Both the position numbers and the translations under genes were made by a program. From Cronobacter malonaticus LMG 23826 (GTDB lineage: Bacteria > Pseudomonadota > Gammaproteobacteria > Enterobacterales > Enterobacteriaceae), in NCBI RefSeq assembly GCF_001277215.2, contig NZ_CP013940.1:4216001-4280000 (forward strand): a stretch of 64,000 bases of DNA. The letters are read 5' to 3'. Of this stretch, positions 18,331 to 27,420 are shown piece after piece (positions within the stretch are counted from its first letter, which is position 1; each line of letters opens with the position of its first letter). The notes under the pieces were generated by a model that ran no database searches, had not been told where the DNA came from, and saw nothing but the letters and a program-made list of their open reading frames with translations.

Positions 18331-19920
18331 CGGCGTGTGGCGCTACGAGTGGGCGGATTATGCCGAGCTGCTGACCGCGGCCACCACGCCGGACGGCAGC
18401 CGCTGGGTATATGGCTACGACGAGCACGGCAACTTGACGGAAGTGCGCGACCCGCTTGGCAACAGCACCTTCACGACGTGGCACCCGGTGTTCGCGTTCC
18501 CGGTGAAGGAAGTGCTGCCGGACGGCGCCACCTGGCAGTATGAATACAACCCGCGCGGCGATGTGGTCTCACTCACCGACCCGAAAGGCGGCGTGACGCG
18601 CTTTGAGTGGAACGAGCAGGGCGACCTGGTTCAGCAGACCGACGCGCTGAACAACACGCACCGGTTCTGGTGGAACGAGCGCGGGCAACTGGTGCGCGAC
18701 GAGGACTGCTCCGGCAACCAGAGCCACCGGCTTTATGACGACGCGGGGCGACCGCTCAGCGCCAGCGACGCCGAAGGCAACACTGACCGCTGGACGCTGA
18801 CTGCGGCGGGGCGTCTGCGCACCTGGCGGCGGGCGGACGGCCGCGAGACGCACTACGAATATGACAGCGCCGGGCTGCTGTGCGGGCAGGACGACGACGG
18901 GCTGCGCGAGCGCAAGGTGACGCGCAACGCGCGCGGCCAGGTGGTGAGCGCCGCCGACCCGGCAGGCCATCTGACGCGCCTGCGTTACGACCGCTTCGGC
19001 CGCCTGACGACGCTGGTGAACCCGAACCGCGAAAGCTGGCGGTTTGAGTATGACGCCGCAGGCCGACTGACGGGCCAGCGGGATTACGCGGGCCGCCTGA
19101 CGGAATACCGCCACGACGCGCCAGGCCAGGTGACGGAGGTGATTCGCCATCCGCTGCCGGGCAGCGCGGACGCGCCGCTGGTCACCGCGTTTGAATATGA
19201 CGTGCTGGGCCGCCTGACTGCACGCGAAACCGCAGAGCACCGCACCGAGTACCGCCACAATACGCTGTCGCTGGAAATCCGCCGCGCCACGCGCGCCGAA
19301 TGGCGTCAGGCGCTGCTGGAAGAGCGGGAGCCTGAGTGGGACGCCGTGCTGGTCTTCACCCGCAACGCCGCGGGCGAGCTGGTGAGCGAGGAGAACCACG
19401 GCGGAAAATTTGAGTATGAGTACGACGCACTCGGCAACCTCAGCAGCACAACATTCCCGGATGGCCGCGAACTCGCCACGCTGCGTTACGGCACCGGTCA
19501 TCTGCTGGAGATGCAGCTGCGCCACGGTGGCGCGACACACACGCTGGCGGCGTACGGCCGCGACCGGCTGCACCGGGAAGTTTCCCGCAGCCAGGGCGTG
19601 CTCTCGCAGGAGACCCGTTACGACACCGCCGGGCGCGTCACGCAGCGCACGGTGCTGGACGCGCGCCGCGAGCTGGTGTTCGAACGCCGCTACCGGTGGG
19701 ACCGCACCGACCAGATAGTCCAGCAGATACACACCGACACCGCGCCTGCGACGCCGGGCGAGAAATACAGCCAGTACCTGTGGGGCTACGACGCGGCGGG
19801 CCAGGTCACAAAAGCCGTCGAACCGCAGCGGGAAGAACGCTTCTTCTGGGACCCGGCGGGCAACCGCACCGAAGCGCACCGTAACCCGGTGTGGCACAAC
19901 CTGCTGCTGCGCCTCGACGG
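18331..19920 (+). repeat. 1590-bp direct repeat, copy in broken rhs
   Basis: This is the partner of 14688-16277. Identity begins at CGGCGTGTGGCG and ends where GGGCTTAAG in the intact gene becomes GGACTGAAG here. Such long identity beside diverged flanks indicates recent duplication or gene conversion. Confidence 0.85.
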
Positions 19921-20447
19921 ACTGAAGCTGGACTATGACGGGTTCGGGCGGCTGATTCAGCGACGGGACAAGTCTGGTGTTATCCAGCACTTTGCCTATG
20001 ACGATGAGCAGCGGGTAAAAGAGATTCGGTTTGAGGGGAACGCTGAGTTCCGCCGGGTGGAGTACCGCTATGACCCGCTGGGGCGCAGGACGCATAAGGT
20101 TCTGTGGCGCCATAACGACCCGCAGCCGGAAACCATCCACTTCGACTGGCAGGGCTTACAGCTCGCCGGCGAACAGAGCGACCGCGAACCGGACCACTAC
20201 GTTCAGTACGTCTACACCGAAGGCAGCTATGAGCCGCTGGCGCGCGTCGACAGCGTCTTCGACGACTGCGAGATTTACTGGTACCACACCGAGCTCAACG
20301 GCCTGCCGGAACGGGTGACGGACACGGACGGCCAGACCGTCTGGCGCGGCAGTTCAGCACCTGGGGCGAAACGGAGCGCGAACTCAGCGTGCCGCAGTGG
20401 CAGGTGCCGCAGAACCTGCGCTTCCAGGGTCAGTATCTCGACCGTGA

Positions 20448-20523
20448 CAAATTTTTCGGGAACAAATTTGAATACGCGTAGCGTACCCCGAAGTGGCGAG
20501 CCACAGGGATGTGGCGAGTAGTG
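20448..20523. other. ~76-bp insertion with a GTGGC/GCCAC hairpin inside rhs
   Basis: The segment interrupts the conserved YLDRE/GLHYNLFRYYD stretch of the rhs core, which is uninterrupted in the other copies. It contains CAAATTTTTCGGG...CAAATTTG and a stem GCCAC-AGGGAT-GTGGC near 20500. Possible ends share GTG. I do not recognise it as a named element. A small mobile or recombination-derived sequence is likely. Confidence 0.5.
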
Positions 20524-21075
20524 CGGGCTTCACTACAACCTGTTCCGTTATTACGATCCGGTGGCCGGGTGTTACACCCAGATGGACCCGATTGGGTTAG
20601 CAGGCGGGCTGAACACGTATTCCTACATGGGTGATCCGCTGGTGTGGGTGGATCCGTTGGGGTTGATATGTAAATCAGCCTACAGCGGCAGAAGGGGTAC
20701 AGTTAAAGCTAAAGCAGCTCTTGAAAAAAGGTTTTAAAGTTGTGGCTGAAGAAGTCACTATGAGAATTAAAAATAGCACAACCAATAAAACTTATAGGAT
20801 CAGAGCTGATATTGTTGCTACGGATAAAATGGGTAATTACCATGTATTTTGGAAGCGGTAGGCTCACCCGTAAACAGCAAGGAACAGTAATGTTCGATAT
20901 GACTAACCCTGCAAATACGAATAGCGGTTTGGGGGGAGGTATTATTAGACCTTCCGCAAGTAAAGCTGGAGAACTTGAGGTTGCAACTAAAGGCGCTAAT
21001 GGCTTACCGCTCGGGGGCAATGGTGTCGTTTGGGATGCACGTTTCTGGTTATTGAAATATTGACAAGGTCCGAAT

Positions 21076-21696
21076 ATGTCTATTAATGTAAAAGATTTGA
21101 AAAAAGAATTTGAAAAAGAGCTCCTTGTATATTTAAAAGATAAATTTAAAGAGGTTTCGGGAGTTAAAGTCACAAAAAATAAAGTCACACTAACGACACC
21201 AGGATCTATCACCACTATTGATATTACTTTTTTAGATAAGTCGAAGGCATACGCAATGGTATGCCTGGTTCAGGCAATGGATATTAATAATAAAATTTCA
21301 CAAATAAATCCGCCTTATAAATCAAATCTTCCCAATAAAGATTATACTTTATGTGTCAGCACGTTTGGGGAAAATGACAAGAGTCCTCTTTTGCCGACCA
21401 CAGAAGATGGTATTAAGAAAACATGTGAAAACATCTTTTCCATTATAAAAGATGAATTTTTGGTAATGTCTAAAAATGTTGTTGAACTGAGTGATGAGTT
21501 GTTGTTAGATATTTGTAAAAATCCGCAAGTGTATTCATATCCTTTTTTGTTAGCATGTATGGCGATACGAAAGAATAATTTGGAAGAAGTGGATTGGGAG
21601 CATCTCCTTAGCGATAAAATATTGGGTTTTCATAATAAAAATGAATTAAAGATTAGATTTAATTCTGAATATGCAAAATCAAATTTTAAGTTCTAA
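21076..21696 (+). CDS. Putative immunity protein behind decayed tip, 206 aa
   Basis: This is an intact lysine-rich soluble protein of 206 aa, 12 nt after the end of the ruined tip, with AAGG seven bases before the ATG. No family is recognised. The first half (VTLTTPGSITTIDITFLDKS) looks beta-rich and the second half helical. It is very AT-rich compared with the core. By position it is the antidote of the decayed toxin; the function is inferred. Confidence 0.6.
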   Translation: MSINVKDLKKEFEKELLVYLKDKFKEVSGVKVTKNKVTLTTPGSITTIDITFLDKSKAYAMVCLVQAMDINNKISQINPPYKSNLPNKDYTLCVSTFGENDKSPLLPTTEDGIKKTCENIFSIIKDEFLVMSKNVVELSDELLLDICKNPQVYSYPFLLACMAIRKNNLEEVDWEHLLSDKILGFHNKNELKIRFNSEYAKSNFKF

Positions 21697-21893
21697 TAAT
21701 AATGTTAATTTCTTAATGGGCGCTTTAAGGTCGCCTTATTTTTACCTATTATCTCAAATAGCTGGTGTTAGGTTCAGTATATAAATGGTTAATCTTATGA
21801 GAATATAGAAAAACATTGCTGACGAATATGCCATGTTAAATTTATGACAATAATATTTGATAAGTAGGCTTTGGAAAATATGGTGATTCTATT

Positions 21894-22256
21894 ATGAACA
21901 AACATGCTGAAAGTATTAACAAAATTGAACTTGAGCGGAGTATTAAATTCCCTCCTTTATATAAAAAATTTCTCGCAAATGAAGTGAAAGATAGTGATAC
22001 GTATGAGATAGCTAACAAGGATAACGGAACAATATATTTATATAGCTATAAAGATCTTGTCGAAAGAAATGAAGTATATGATATTCAAAGTGTTGAGCCT
22101 TATTATTTATTAATCGGGCAGGATGGCGACTTAGGATACTTTATCTATGTTGAAAGTGGAAAAGAAAGCGATGTCATATTTAGTATTGATTTGGGAGCAC
22201 TAGGTAGCTTAGAGATGACTGAGGAAGCGAAAGATATATATTCATTAAGTGCTTGA
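21894..22256 (+). CDS. Small SUKH-family protein, orphan immunity
   Basis: This encodes 120 aa with the SMI1/KNR4 pattern: an N-terminal helix ending IKFPPLYKKFLAN, YLLIGQDGDLGYFIYV in the middle, and an acidic C-terminus. It is shorter than the SUKH protein at 17348 but has the core fold elements. No toxin tip lies directly before it; the nearest is at 20650-21063. It is followed by a good terminator. It probably protects against a toxin no longer encoded here. Confidence 0.65.
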   Translation: MNKHAESINKIELERSIKFPPLYKKFLANEVKDSDTYEIANKDNGTIYLYSYKDLVERNEVYDIQSVEPYYLLIGQDGDLGYFIYVESGKESDVIFSIDLGALGSLEMTEEAKDIYSLSA

Positions 22257-22271
22257 TTGAGCTTTTTGAAG

Positions 22272-22297
22272 AGCCGAGATTTAATGCTCGGCTTTTT
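22272..22297 (+). terminator. Intrinsic terminator after the small SUKH gene
   Basis: AGCCGAG and CTCGGCT form a 7-bp stem with an 8-nt loop followed by a run of five T, 15 nt after the stop codon. Confidence 0.75.
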
Positions 22298-22334
22298 AAG
22301 TATGATTTGCCAGCTTAGATATCCAACACTGCGA

Positions 22335-22555
22335 CTTAGCGGGTATCTGACGCACCTGCGCTACGACCGCCTGACGACGCTGGTGAACCCGAACCGCGAG
22401 CGCTGGCGGTTTGAGTATGATGCCGCAAGCTGCCTGACGGAATACCGCCACGATGCCGCAGGCCAGGTGACAAAAGCCGTTGAGCTGCAGAAGGAAGAGC
22501 GCTTCTTCTGGGATGCGGCAGGCAACCGCACCGGGGAGCACCGCAACCTCCCACC
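22335..22555 (+). pseudogene. Collapsed mosaic of rhs YD repeats
   Basis: About 220 bp are clearly rhs-derived, but pieces that are far apart in the intact gene are fused here. LTHLRYDRLTTLVNPNRERW is joined to FEYDAASCLTEYRHDAAGQV and then directly to TKAVELQKEERFFWDAAGNRT. The joins fall at repeated motifs such as YDAA and AAGQV, as expected for deletions between repeat units. There is no start and no tip. Confidence 0.8.
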
Positions 22556-22692
22556 ATCATAGAAAACCGCAACTCATAACAGTCCTATTGAGCGTGTTTT
22601 ACGCAAAAAACGGTACATTGACGTCTCATTTCAGGACAGTGTTTAATAACCTTTAAATTATAACCGGCATTTTATTGCCAGAGGCTTTTAAA

Positions 22693-23091
22693 ATGATTAA
22701 CAATAAGGTTCATATATGGATAGGGAATAAATTTTGATCGGCAGATGACTATATACGTTATTTTGAATTCAATTATTCTACCGATGCTGATATAGACGAT
22801 CCCGATTATCAAGTGTGCGGATTCTGTAGGGATTTAGGTATCAAATGGTATGATGAAGACTTTATTGGAATTATACCCAGAGAAAATAAATAAGTTTCTT
22901 TAGATGATCTTCTTGAACAAGCTGCCGTAGACGAAAGTGAGAAAGAAAACGTTAAATCGAAATGTTACGCATCAGAAATTCAAAAAGTGAATGCTTTAGT
23001 ATGGCATGCCGACTCCGCATTGGATATGAAGCCAGATCCATCAATTAGCTATAACGGTTTAAAGTACATTGGCCTGTTTAAAGGCGATTGA
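22693..23091 (+). pseudogene. Imm22-like immunity pseudogene with two in-frame stops
   Basis: A single frame of 132 codons from the ATG at 22693 to the TGA at 23089 reads as one protein, except for TGA after HIWIGNKF and TAA after GIIPRENK. The sequence VHIWIGNKF...SADDYIRYFEFNYSTD, then CGFCRDLGIKWYDEDFIG, resembles the Imm22 family (start with xIWxG, later DxGxxWYDEDF). Two point mutations would restore it. No selenocysteine-type element is evident at the TGA, and the second stop argues for true decay. Confidence 0.7.
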
Positions 23092-23235
23092 TGTAATGAT
23101 ATTAAAAAATGTTTTGAAGTTAGTGATGCTTTTAACAAACAACTAATGTGCAAATATAGAGTATTTTTAAGAGAGAATAAAAATATCTTACGAGTTTTTC
23201 TGTTTAAAAATGACTTCCTAAAGGAGCACGCACCC

Positions 23236-23676
23236 ATGGTTGAACTGGTCGATCCCGAAAGAAAGATAAGTAACATTGAGTGGACAGAATTTGCAAAAAG
23301 CTTTCCTGTAGCACTGCCGGAATCCTTCAAAGCGCACTACTTAAGAATAAACGGCGGTTACTTAGCTGAGGAAGACGTTGAGGCAGGCCGGTGGGGAATG
23401 CCGGTAGGTGGTTTTAACCCGATCAAGTATGGGGCGCTTCCCATTGAAACACTCATTAATGACATATTCAGCATTTCGCCTGCTGAGAGCGAATATGGCC
23501 CCTGGCATGAAAAGGAATTTATTCCGTTCGCTTACGATAATGGCGGGAATCCTTTTTTCCTTTCATTAAAAGCAACCGATTACGGTCATATCTATCTCTA
23601 TGCGCAAGATGGCGATGCCCTCTTTGAGGTTGCAGAGTCATTTGATGATTTTATAAAGGCATTATACCGGCTATAA
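23236..23676 (+). CDS. SUKH-family orphan immunity protein, 146 aa
   Basis: The ATG at 23236 has AAGGAG ten bases upstream; a longer in-frame reading from 23146 has no ribosome site. The 146-aa product shows the SUKH pattern WTEFAKSFPVALPESFKAHY, LRINGGYLAEED, FIPFAYDNGGNPFFLSL and ESFDDFIKAL, close to bacterial SMI1/KNR4 proteins. No toxin precedes it, so it is another orphan antidote at the end of the module array. Confidence 0.75.
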   Translation: MVELVDPERKISNIEWTEFAKSFPVALPESFKAHYLRINGGYLAEEDVEAGRWGMPVGGFNPIKYGALPIETLINDIFSISPAESEYGPWHEKEFIPFAYDNGGNPFFLSLKATDYGHIYLYAQDGDALFEVAESFDDFIKALYRL

Positions 23677-24121
23677 ATGTGCTTATTTTCAGGATAAAGG
23701 CGAGATAGCGCCCGGCGGCTTTTTCCTTTTTTGTCGCCTTTCAACCTTTATCAACCCGATCTTACCGTCTGCTTTTTATCAATTAATGCTTATCTGTTGC
23801 CGCATCGGTTATATTGCCTGATCATATGCACAGTAAAATCATAAGAAAATAGAGAATTATCGCTGCTATTGCATAACTACAGCGCATATAACTTATTGTC
23901 TGTGTTGAATAAATTTCACATAAGGCAGGAAATTCTCGTCAGGGCTTTTAATTGCCCGACGAAACGCGTTATCCTCTGCCAGAAATGCGGTTTATCTTAA
24001 CGCAAATACACCCAGCATAAATGTGCGCTTTTAAATATGGCGGTCGCCCGTGTGGCGTCGTGTTTTCTTTTTTTAACAGGTAGCAGAGCGTGTTACGCCC
24101 AAAATAGATAAAGACTGAGTT
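23677..24121. other. Intergenic stretch between immunity array and DcrB-like gene
   Basis: No gene is supported. An inverted repeat TCGTCAGGGC / GCCCGACGA lies near 23936-23963 without a T run. Base composition returns to the chromosomal level here, so the right end of the Rhs island is probably within or just after this stretch. Confidence 0.35.
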
Positions 24122-24511
24122 ATGAATTTATTCCCCGTTAGTGACAGTAACGAAAGTGAATTAACCTTTGTCGTTTCCCGAGCCTCTGCCAATGCGGATG
24201 ATAAGGTCCATGCCGTCGCCGCCCGCATCGTCAGAGAAATGGAAACCTCCCTGCCCGAATTCCGTCTGGAATCCACGGAGATGACCGTGATCGACGGCGA
24301 ACCGGCGGTCGATATGTTTTATCAGTATATGGAAGACAATACGCCGGTGTTTCAGCGCCAGACAGTGATTCTGATAAACGATGCGCAGGAAGGCAAAAAG
24401 ATGGTGAGCTACATCGGCACCTGCATCGGTGAATTTCTGGATTCACACCACTGGCAGTATCAGGAAATTATGCAGAGCATCAAGTTTCACCGTCAGCGGA
24501 AAAGCGCCTGA
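24122..24511 (+). CDS. Orphan DcrB-family (Eag-like) protein
   Basis: This encodes 129 aa with the DcrB/DUF1795 pattern (VSRASANADDKVHAVAARIV, FQRQTVILINDAQEGKKMVS). It lacks a signal peptide, as Eag chaperones do, and differs strongly in sequence from the chaperone at 12344. No vgrG or rhs start lies next to it. It may be the left-over chaperone of a lost rhs locus, or serve another PAAR effector in the genome. Confidence 0.7.
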   Translation: MNLFPVSDSNESELTFVVSRASANADDKVHAVAARIVREMETSLPEFRLESTEMTVIDGEPAVDMFYQYMEDNTPVFQRQTVILINDAQEGKKMVSYIGTCIGEFLDSHHWQYQEIMQSIKFHRQRKSA

Positions 24512-24544
24512 AGGCAATTGAGAGCGCAGGGAAGGGATAGAAGA

Positions 24545-24566
24545 GCGCCGCCCGAATGAGCGGCGC
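24545..24566 (-). terminator. Probable tpiA terminator
   Basis: GCGCCGC and GCGGCGC form a 7-bp stem around 8 nt, just after the tpiA stop on the minus strand. The following sequence TCTTCT is only moderately T-rich. Confidence 0.45.
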
Positions 24567-24572
24567 AGAGCA

Positions 24573-25340
24573 TTACGCTTTTTTCGCTTCTTCAGCGGCT
24601 TTCACGATAACCGCGAACGCGTCCGCTTTCAGAGAGGCACCGCCTACCAGCGCGCCGTCGATGTCCGGCTGGGTGAACAGTTCTGCCGCGTTAGCCGCGT
24701 TCACAGAGCCGCCGTACTGAATAATAACCTGCTCGGCGATTTTCGCGTCGGCTTTGGCAATGTGGTCACGGATGAATTTGTGAACCGCCTGAGCCTGCGC
24801 CGGAGTAGCGGATTTGCCGGTACCGATAGCCCATACCGGTTCGTAAGCAATCACAACGCCTTCAAACGCCGCAGCGCCCTGGGTTTTCAGCACAGCGTCG
24901 ATCTGACGTGCGCAGACTTCTTCCGTTTTGCCCGCTTCGTTTTCAGCTTCGGTTTCACCGATGCACAGTACCGGCACCAGACCCTGCGCTTTCAGCACGG
25001 CGAATTTTTTCGCGATCAGCTCGTCAGATTCCGCGTGGTAAGTACGACGCTCGGAGTGGCCGATAATGATGTATTTCGCGCCGATGTCTTTAAGCATTTC
25101 AGCGGAAGTTTCACCGGTGAACGCGCCGGAGAGGTTAACGTCGACGTTCTGGGCACCAAGAATGATGTGGCTGCCAGCAGCAGCCTGCTTTGCCAGATCC
25201 AGATACATCGCCGGCGGGGCGATCGCTACGTCGCAGCCAGATACGCCAGCCAGCTCTTTACGCAGGTTAGCTACCAGCTCGTTTACCATGTGGCGGCTGC
25301 CGTTCAGTTTCCAGTTACCCATCACTAAAGGATGTCGCAT
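24573..25340 (-). CDS. tpiA: Triosephosphate isomerase
   Basis: It interconverts dihydroxyacetone phosphate and glyceraldehyde 3-phosphate in glycolysis and gluconeogenesis in the cytoplasm. The 255-aa product is the usual length and starts [14 protein letters not shown]. The ATG at 25340 is preferred over one two codons earlier because GGAG is correctly spaced for it. Catalytic Lys is in NWKLNG, the catalytic His in IIGHSERR, and the catalytic Glu in the loop [11 protein letters not shown]. Its neighbour yiiQ reads the same way upstream. Confidence 0.98.
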   Translation of the reverse strand: MRHPLVMGNWKLNGSRHMVNELVANLRKELAGVSGCDVAIAPPAMYLDLAKQAAAGSHIILGAQNVDVNLSGAFTGETSAEMLKDIGAKYIIIGHSERRTYHAESDELIAKKFAVLKAQGLVPVLCIGETEAENEAGKTEEVCARQIDAVLKTQGAAAFEGVVIAYEPVWAIGTGKSATPAQAQAVHKFIRDHIAKADAKIAEQVIIQYGGSVNAANAAELFTQPDIDGALVGGASLKADAFAVIVKAAEEAKKA

Positions 25341-25446
25341 TTTCATTCTCCACGCGCTAAGCGAATTAAGGAATATTGCTGCCCGTCAGGCAGCGTGGTC
25401 TGTGAAACAGTATAGAGATTCGTACCCGGAAAGGCTTTGCTTTTTG

Positions 25447-26046
25447 TCATTTATTGCTCCCTTCCAGCGTTTGCGATAACGCAAGCTTAATCGGTTCAAC
25501 CGCGAAGGTAAGACCTTTTTCGCCGCTGTCTGCGACAATATAGCGAATCGCGCCTTCGGCCTGGCTGAAGTAGCGTTTGCCCTTGCCCTCGGTAAGCAAG
25601 CGCGTCAGCCGCTGCTGGCTTTGCGCTTTGCTGATTTTCGGCGTGAAACTCCGCAGTAGCGCCGCCATATACTCCAGCGCTTTGGCTTTCGCCGCTTTCT
25701 GCTCCGGCCCCTGAATGGGCAGCCAGGTTATCTGGATACTTTTGATTTTGAGCGTGCCGCGCTCCAGCGCCGTGGAGGCATAGAGATTTTCATTAATCTT
25801 GCTGGCTGCGCGCATCAGATTGATTTTGTCGCCTTTCACGTCGATGGCGCGAAATTCATTAAGCGGGAGCGTGGGGTTGTCGGCGTTGAAGCGTTCGCGA
25901 AACTGGGAAATGGAGAGATCAAAGGTAGGCGAGCCGGGCAGCAGATAGGGCGCGGTCGGCGTCAGCGTATCCGGGTCGGTTTCGGCATCAGCGAAGCACG
26001 CCGCCAGCGGCAGCGTCAGAAAAAGAAGATAAAACAGCGGCTTCAT
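25447..26046 (-). CDS. yiiQ: YiiQ-like DUF1454 exported protein
   Basis: This encodes 199 aa with an N-terminal signal sequence (KPLFYLLFLTLPLAACFAD). LAAC could serve as a lipobox, so lipidation is possible. The remainder is the DUF1454 domain, beginning near PTFDLSISQFRERFNADNP. The function is not known. Position between tpiA and yiiR is the same as in E. coli, which supports the name. Confidence 0.88.
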   Translation of the reverse strand: MKPLFYLLFLTLPLAACFADAETDPDTLTPTAPYLLPGSPTFDLSISQFRERFNADNPTLPLNEFRAIDVKGDKINLMRAASKINENLYASTALERGTLKIKSIQITWLPIQGPEQKAAKAKALEYMAALLRSFTPKISKAQSQQRLTRLLTEGKGKRYFSQAEGAIRYIVADSGEKGLTFAVEPIKLALSQTLEGSNK

Positions 26047-26160
26047 GATTCACCTTTCCCGGTTGCGTATCACAGCGATTAAAACCAGATCGGGCTGGCT
26101 TGTCAAAACCCGTCCGCACCAGGGTAAACTGTGCGCTACGCACACAGTAAGGTTTTAGCT

Positions 26161-26580
26161 ATGACCCTTCAGCAGTGGTTGTTCTCTTTTAAAGGCCGGA
26201 TTGGCCGCCGTGATTTCTGGGTATGGATGGCGCTCTGGGTGGCGTCGATGATTATCCTTTTTACCCTCACTGGCAATGATTTACTGAATACGCAGACCGC
26301 CGCGTTTATGCTGGTTTGTCTGCTCTGGCCGACGGCGGCAGTGGTAGTGAAACGCCTGCACGACCGCGGCAAATCCGGCGCGTGGGCGCTGTTAATGATC
26401 CTCGCGTGGATGCTGCTCGCCGGGAACTGGGCGGTGCTGGGCGGCGTCTGGCAGTGGGCCATGGGGCGCTTCATCCCGACGCTCATCATGGTGATGATGG
26501 TGCTGGACCTGGGCGCGTTTCTCGGCACCCAGGGCGAAAACAAATACGGCAAAGACACGCTGGATGTGAAGTACCGCTGA
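26161..26580 (+). CDS. yiiR: YiiR-like DUF805 membrane protein
   Basis: This encodes 139 aa from the ATG at 26161, whose product starts TLQQWLFSFKGRIGRRDFW, the typical DUF805 opening. About four hydrophobic segments follow (around residues 20-40, 48-65, 78-96 and 105-122), so it is an inner-membrane protein of unknown role. It converges on fpr with adjacent stop codons. Confidence 0.88.
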   Translation: MTLQQWLFSFKGRIGRRDFWVWMALWVASMIILFTLTGNDLLNTQTAAFMLVCLLWPTAAVVVKRLHDRGKSGAWALLMILAWMLLAGNWAVLGGVWQWAMGRFIPTLIMVMMVLDLGAFLGTQGENKYGKDTLDVKYR

Positions 26581-27327
26581 TTACCAGTAGTGCTCCGCCG
26601 TCATATGTCCCGGACGGCGGCGCAGGTGTTTCGCCATCTGGCGCGTATCTTTGAGCAACTGCTGCGTATCGCGCACCATCTGCGGGTTGCCGCACAGCAT
26701 CACGTGGCTGGTCGCGGTGTCCATCGGCAGCCCGATCGCCTCTTCCAGCGCGCCGCTCTCAATCAGCGCCGGCACGCGCCCGGTCAGCGAGCCTGAGACC
26801 GTTTCCCGGCTTACCACGGTCTGCACCCGTAACTTGCCCTCGTAGCGCTGTTGCAGCTCCAGCATGAGCGGTAAGTAGCTCAAATCCTGGGCGTAGCGCA
26901 CCGCATGCACCAGCACGATATTTTTGAAGCGCTCGAGATCTTTGCCTTCCTGTAAAATCGACAGATACGGGCCGATGGCCGTGCCGGTCGCCAGCATCCA
27001 TAACGTCTCGCACTCGGGAATTTCTTCCAGCACGAAAAAGCCCGCCGCGTCGCTCACCACCATCACCTCATCACCTGGCTGCATCGCGTGTAGCCGCGGG
27101 CTGAGTTTGCCTTCCGGCACCGTCACCAGGTAAAACTCCAGATCCGGGTTGCCCGGCGCGTTGACGTAAGAATAGGCGCGCTGCACGCGCTCGCCGTCAA
27201 TCTCAAGGCCCAGCTTGGTGAATTGTCCGGCGGTGAAAGGCGCGACAGGGGCGTGAACCACGAGACTGAAGAGAGAATCGGTCCAGTGCTGAACCCGAAC
27301 CACTTTACCTGTAACCCAATCCGCCAT
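26581..27327 (-). CDS. fpr: Ferredoxin/flavodoxin-NADP+ reductase
   Basis: This FAD enzyme of 248 aa passes electrons between NADPH and flavodoxin or ferredoxin. It supports radical enzymes and oxidative-stress repair. The FAD-binding motif RAYSYVNAPG lies near residue 50, and the NADP-binding TGTAIGPYLS near residue 115. The C-terminus ends VEHYW-like (TAEHYW), the aromatic end that stacks on the flavin. Length equals that of E. coli Fpr. It is SoxRS-regulated in E. coli; I did not identify a soxbox here. Confidence 0.97.
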   Translation of the reverse strand: MADWVTGKVVRVQHWTDSLFSLVVHAPVAPFTAGQFTKLGLEIDGERVQRAYSYVNAPGNPDLEFYLVTVPEGKLSPRLHAMQPGDEVMVVSDAAGFFVLEEIPECETLWMLATGTAIGPYLSILQEGKDLERFKNIVLVHAVRYAQDLSYLPLMLELQQRYEGKLRVQTVVSRETVSGSLTGRVPALIESGALEEAIGLPMDTATSHVMLCGNPQMVRDTQQLLKDTRQMAKHLRRRPGHMTAEHYW

Positions 27328-27420
27328 GTTTCGCTCCTGTGTTAACTGATGCTTTATCTTCGCCAGCGCCGCGCATCATTTCCAGCCCGCGCGGGCCGGA
27401 AAGCTCGTTCCGACAAACGA

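Larger units (their letters stand above)
18331..21063 (+). pseudogene. Broken duplicate rhs with decayed toxin tip
   Basis: It lacks the N-terminal third (TM helices and PAAR) and starts inside the YD repeats. It is identical to the intact rhs to 19920, then diverges mildly. One G is missing near 20347 (GCGCGGCAG against GCGCGGGCAG), a foreign ~76-bp segment sits at 20448-20523, and the core then resumes to WVDPLGLI. The tip (SAYSGRRGTVKAKAALEK...) has an extra A in a poly-A run near 20725, so its frame stops. The continuation reads GFKVVAEEVTMRIKNSTTNK, RADIVATDKMGNYHVF, then shifts again to GSGRLTRKQQ and runs to 21063. The D...HVF pattern suggests a restriction-endonuclease-like fold whose ExK part is missing. 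At least four lesions make it non-functional. Confidence 0.85.

Noticed and set aside
20812..21063. Separate small gene of 83 codons
   Set aside because: It is the last piece of the frameshifted rhs tip; its start lies inside the tip sequence and has no ribosome site.
22563..22640. Transposase-like peptide (NSPIERVLRKKRYID)
   Set aside because: The piece is short, followed by stops, and has no inverted repeats or other transposase motifs nearby.
22734..22736. The first TGA in the Imm22-like gene as selenocysteine
   Set aside because: No SECIS-like hairpin is obvious, the family has no selenoproteins that I know, and a TAA follows later in the same frame.
23146..23235. Longer N-terminus for the SUKH protein at 23236
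   Set aside because: No ribosome site at 23146, the extra residues are unlike the family, and AAGGAG is placed for 23236.
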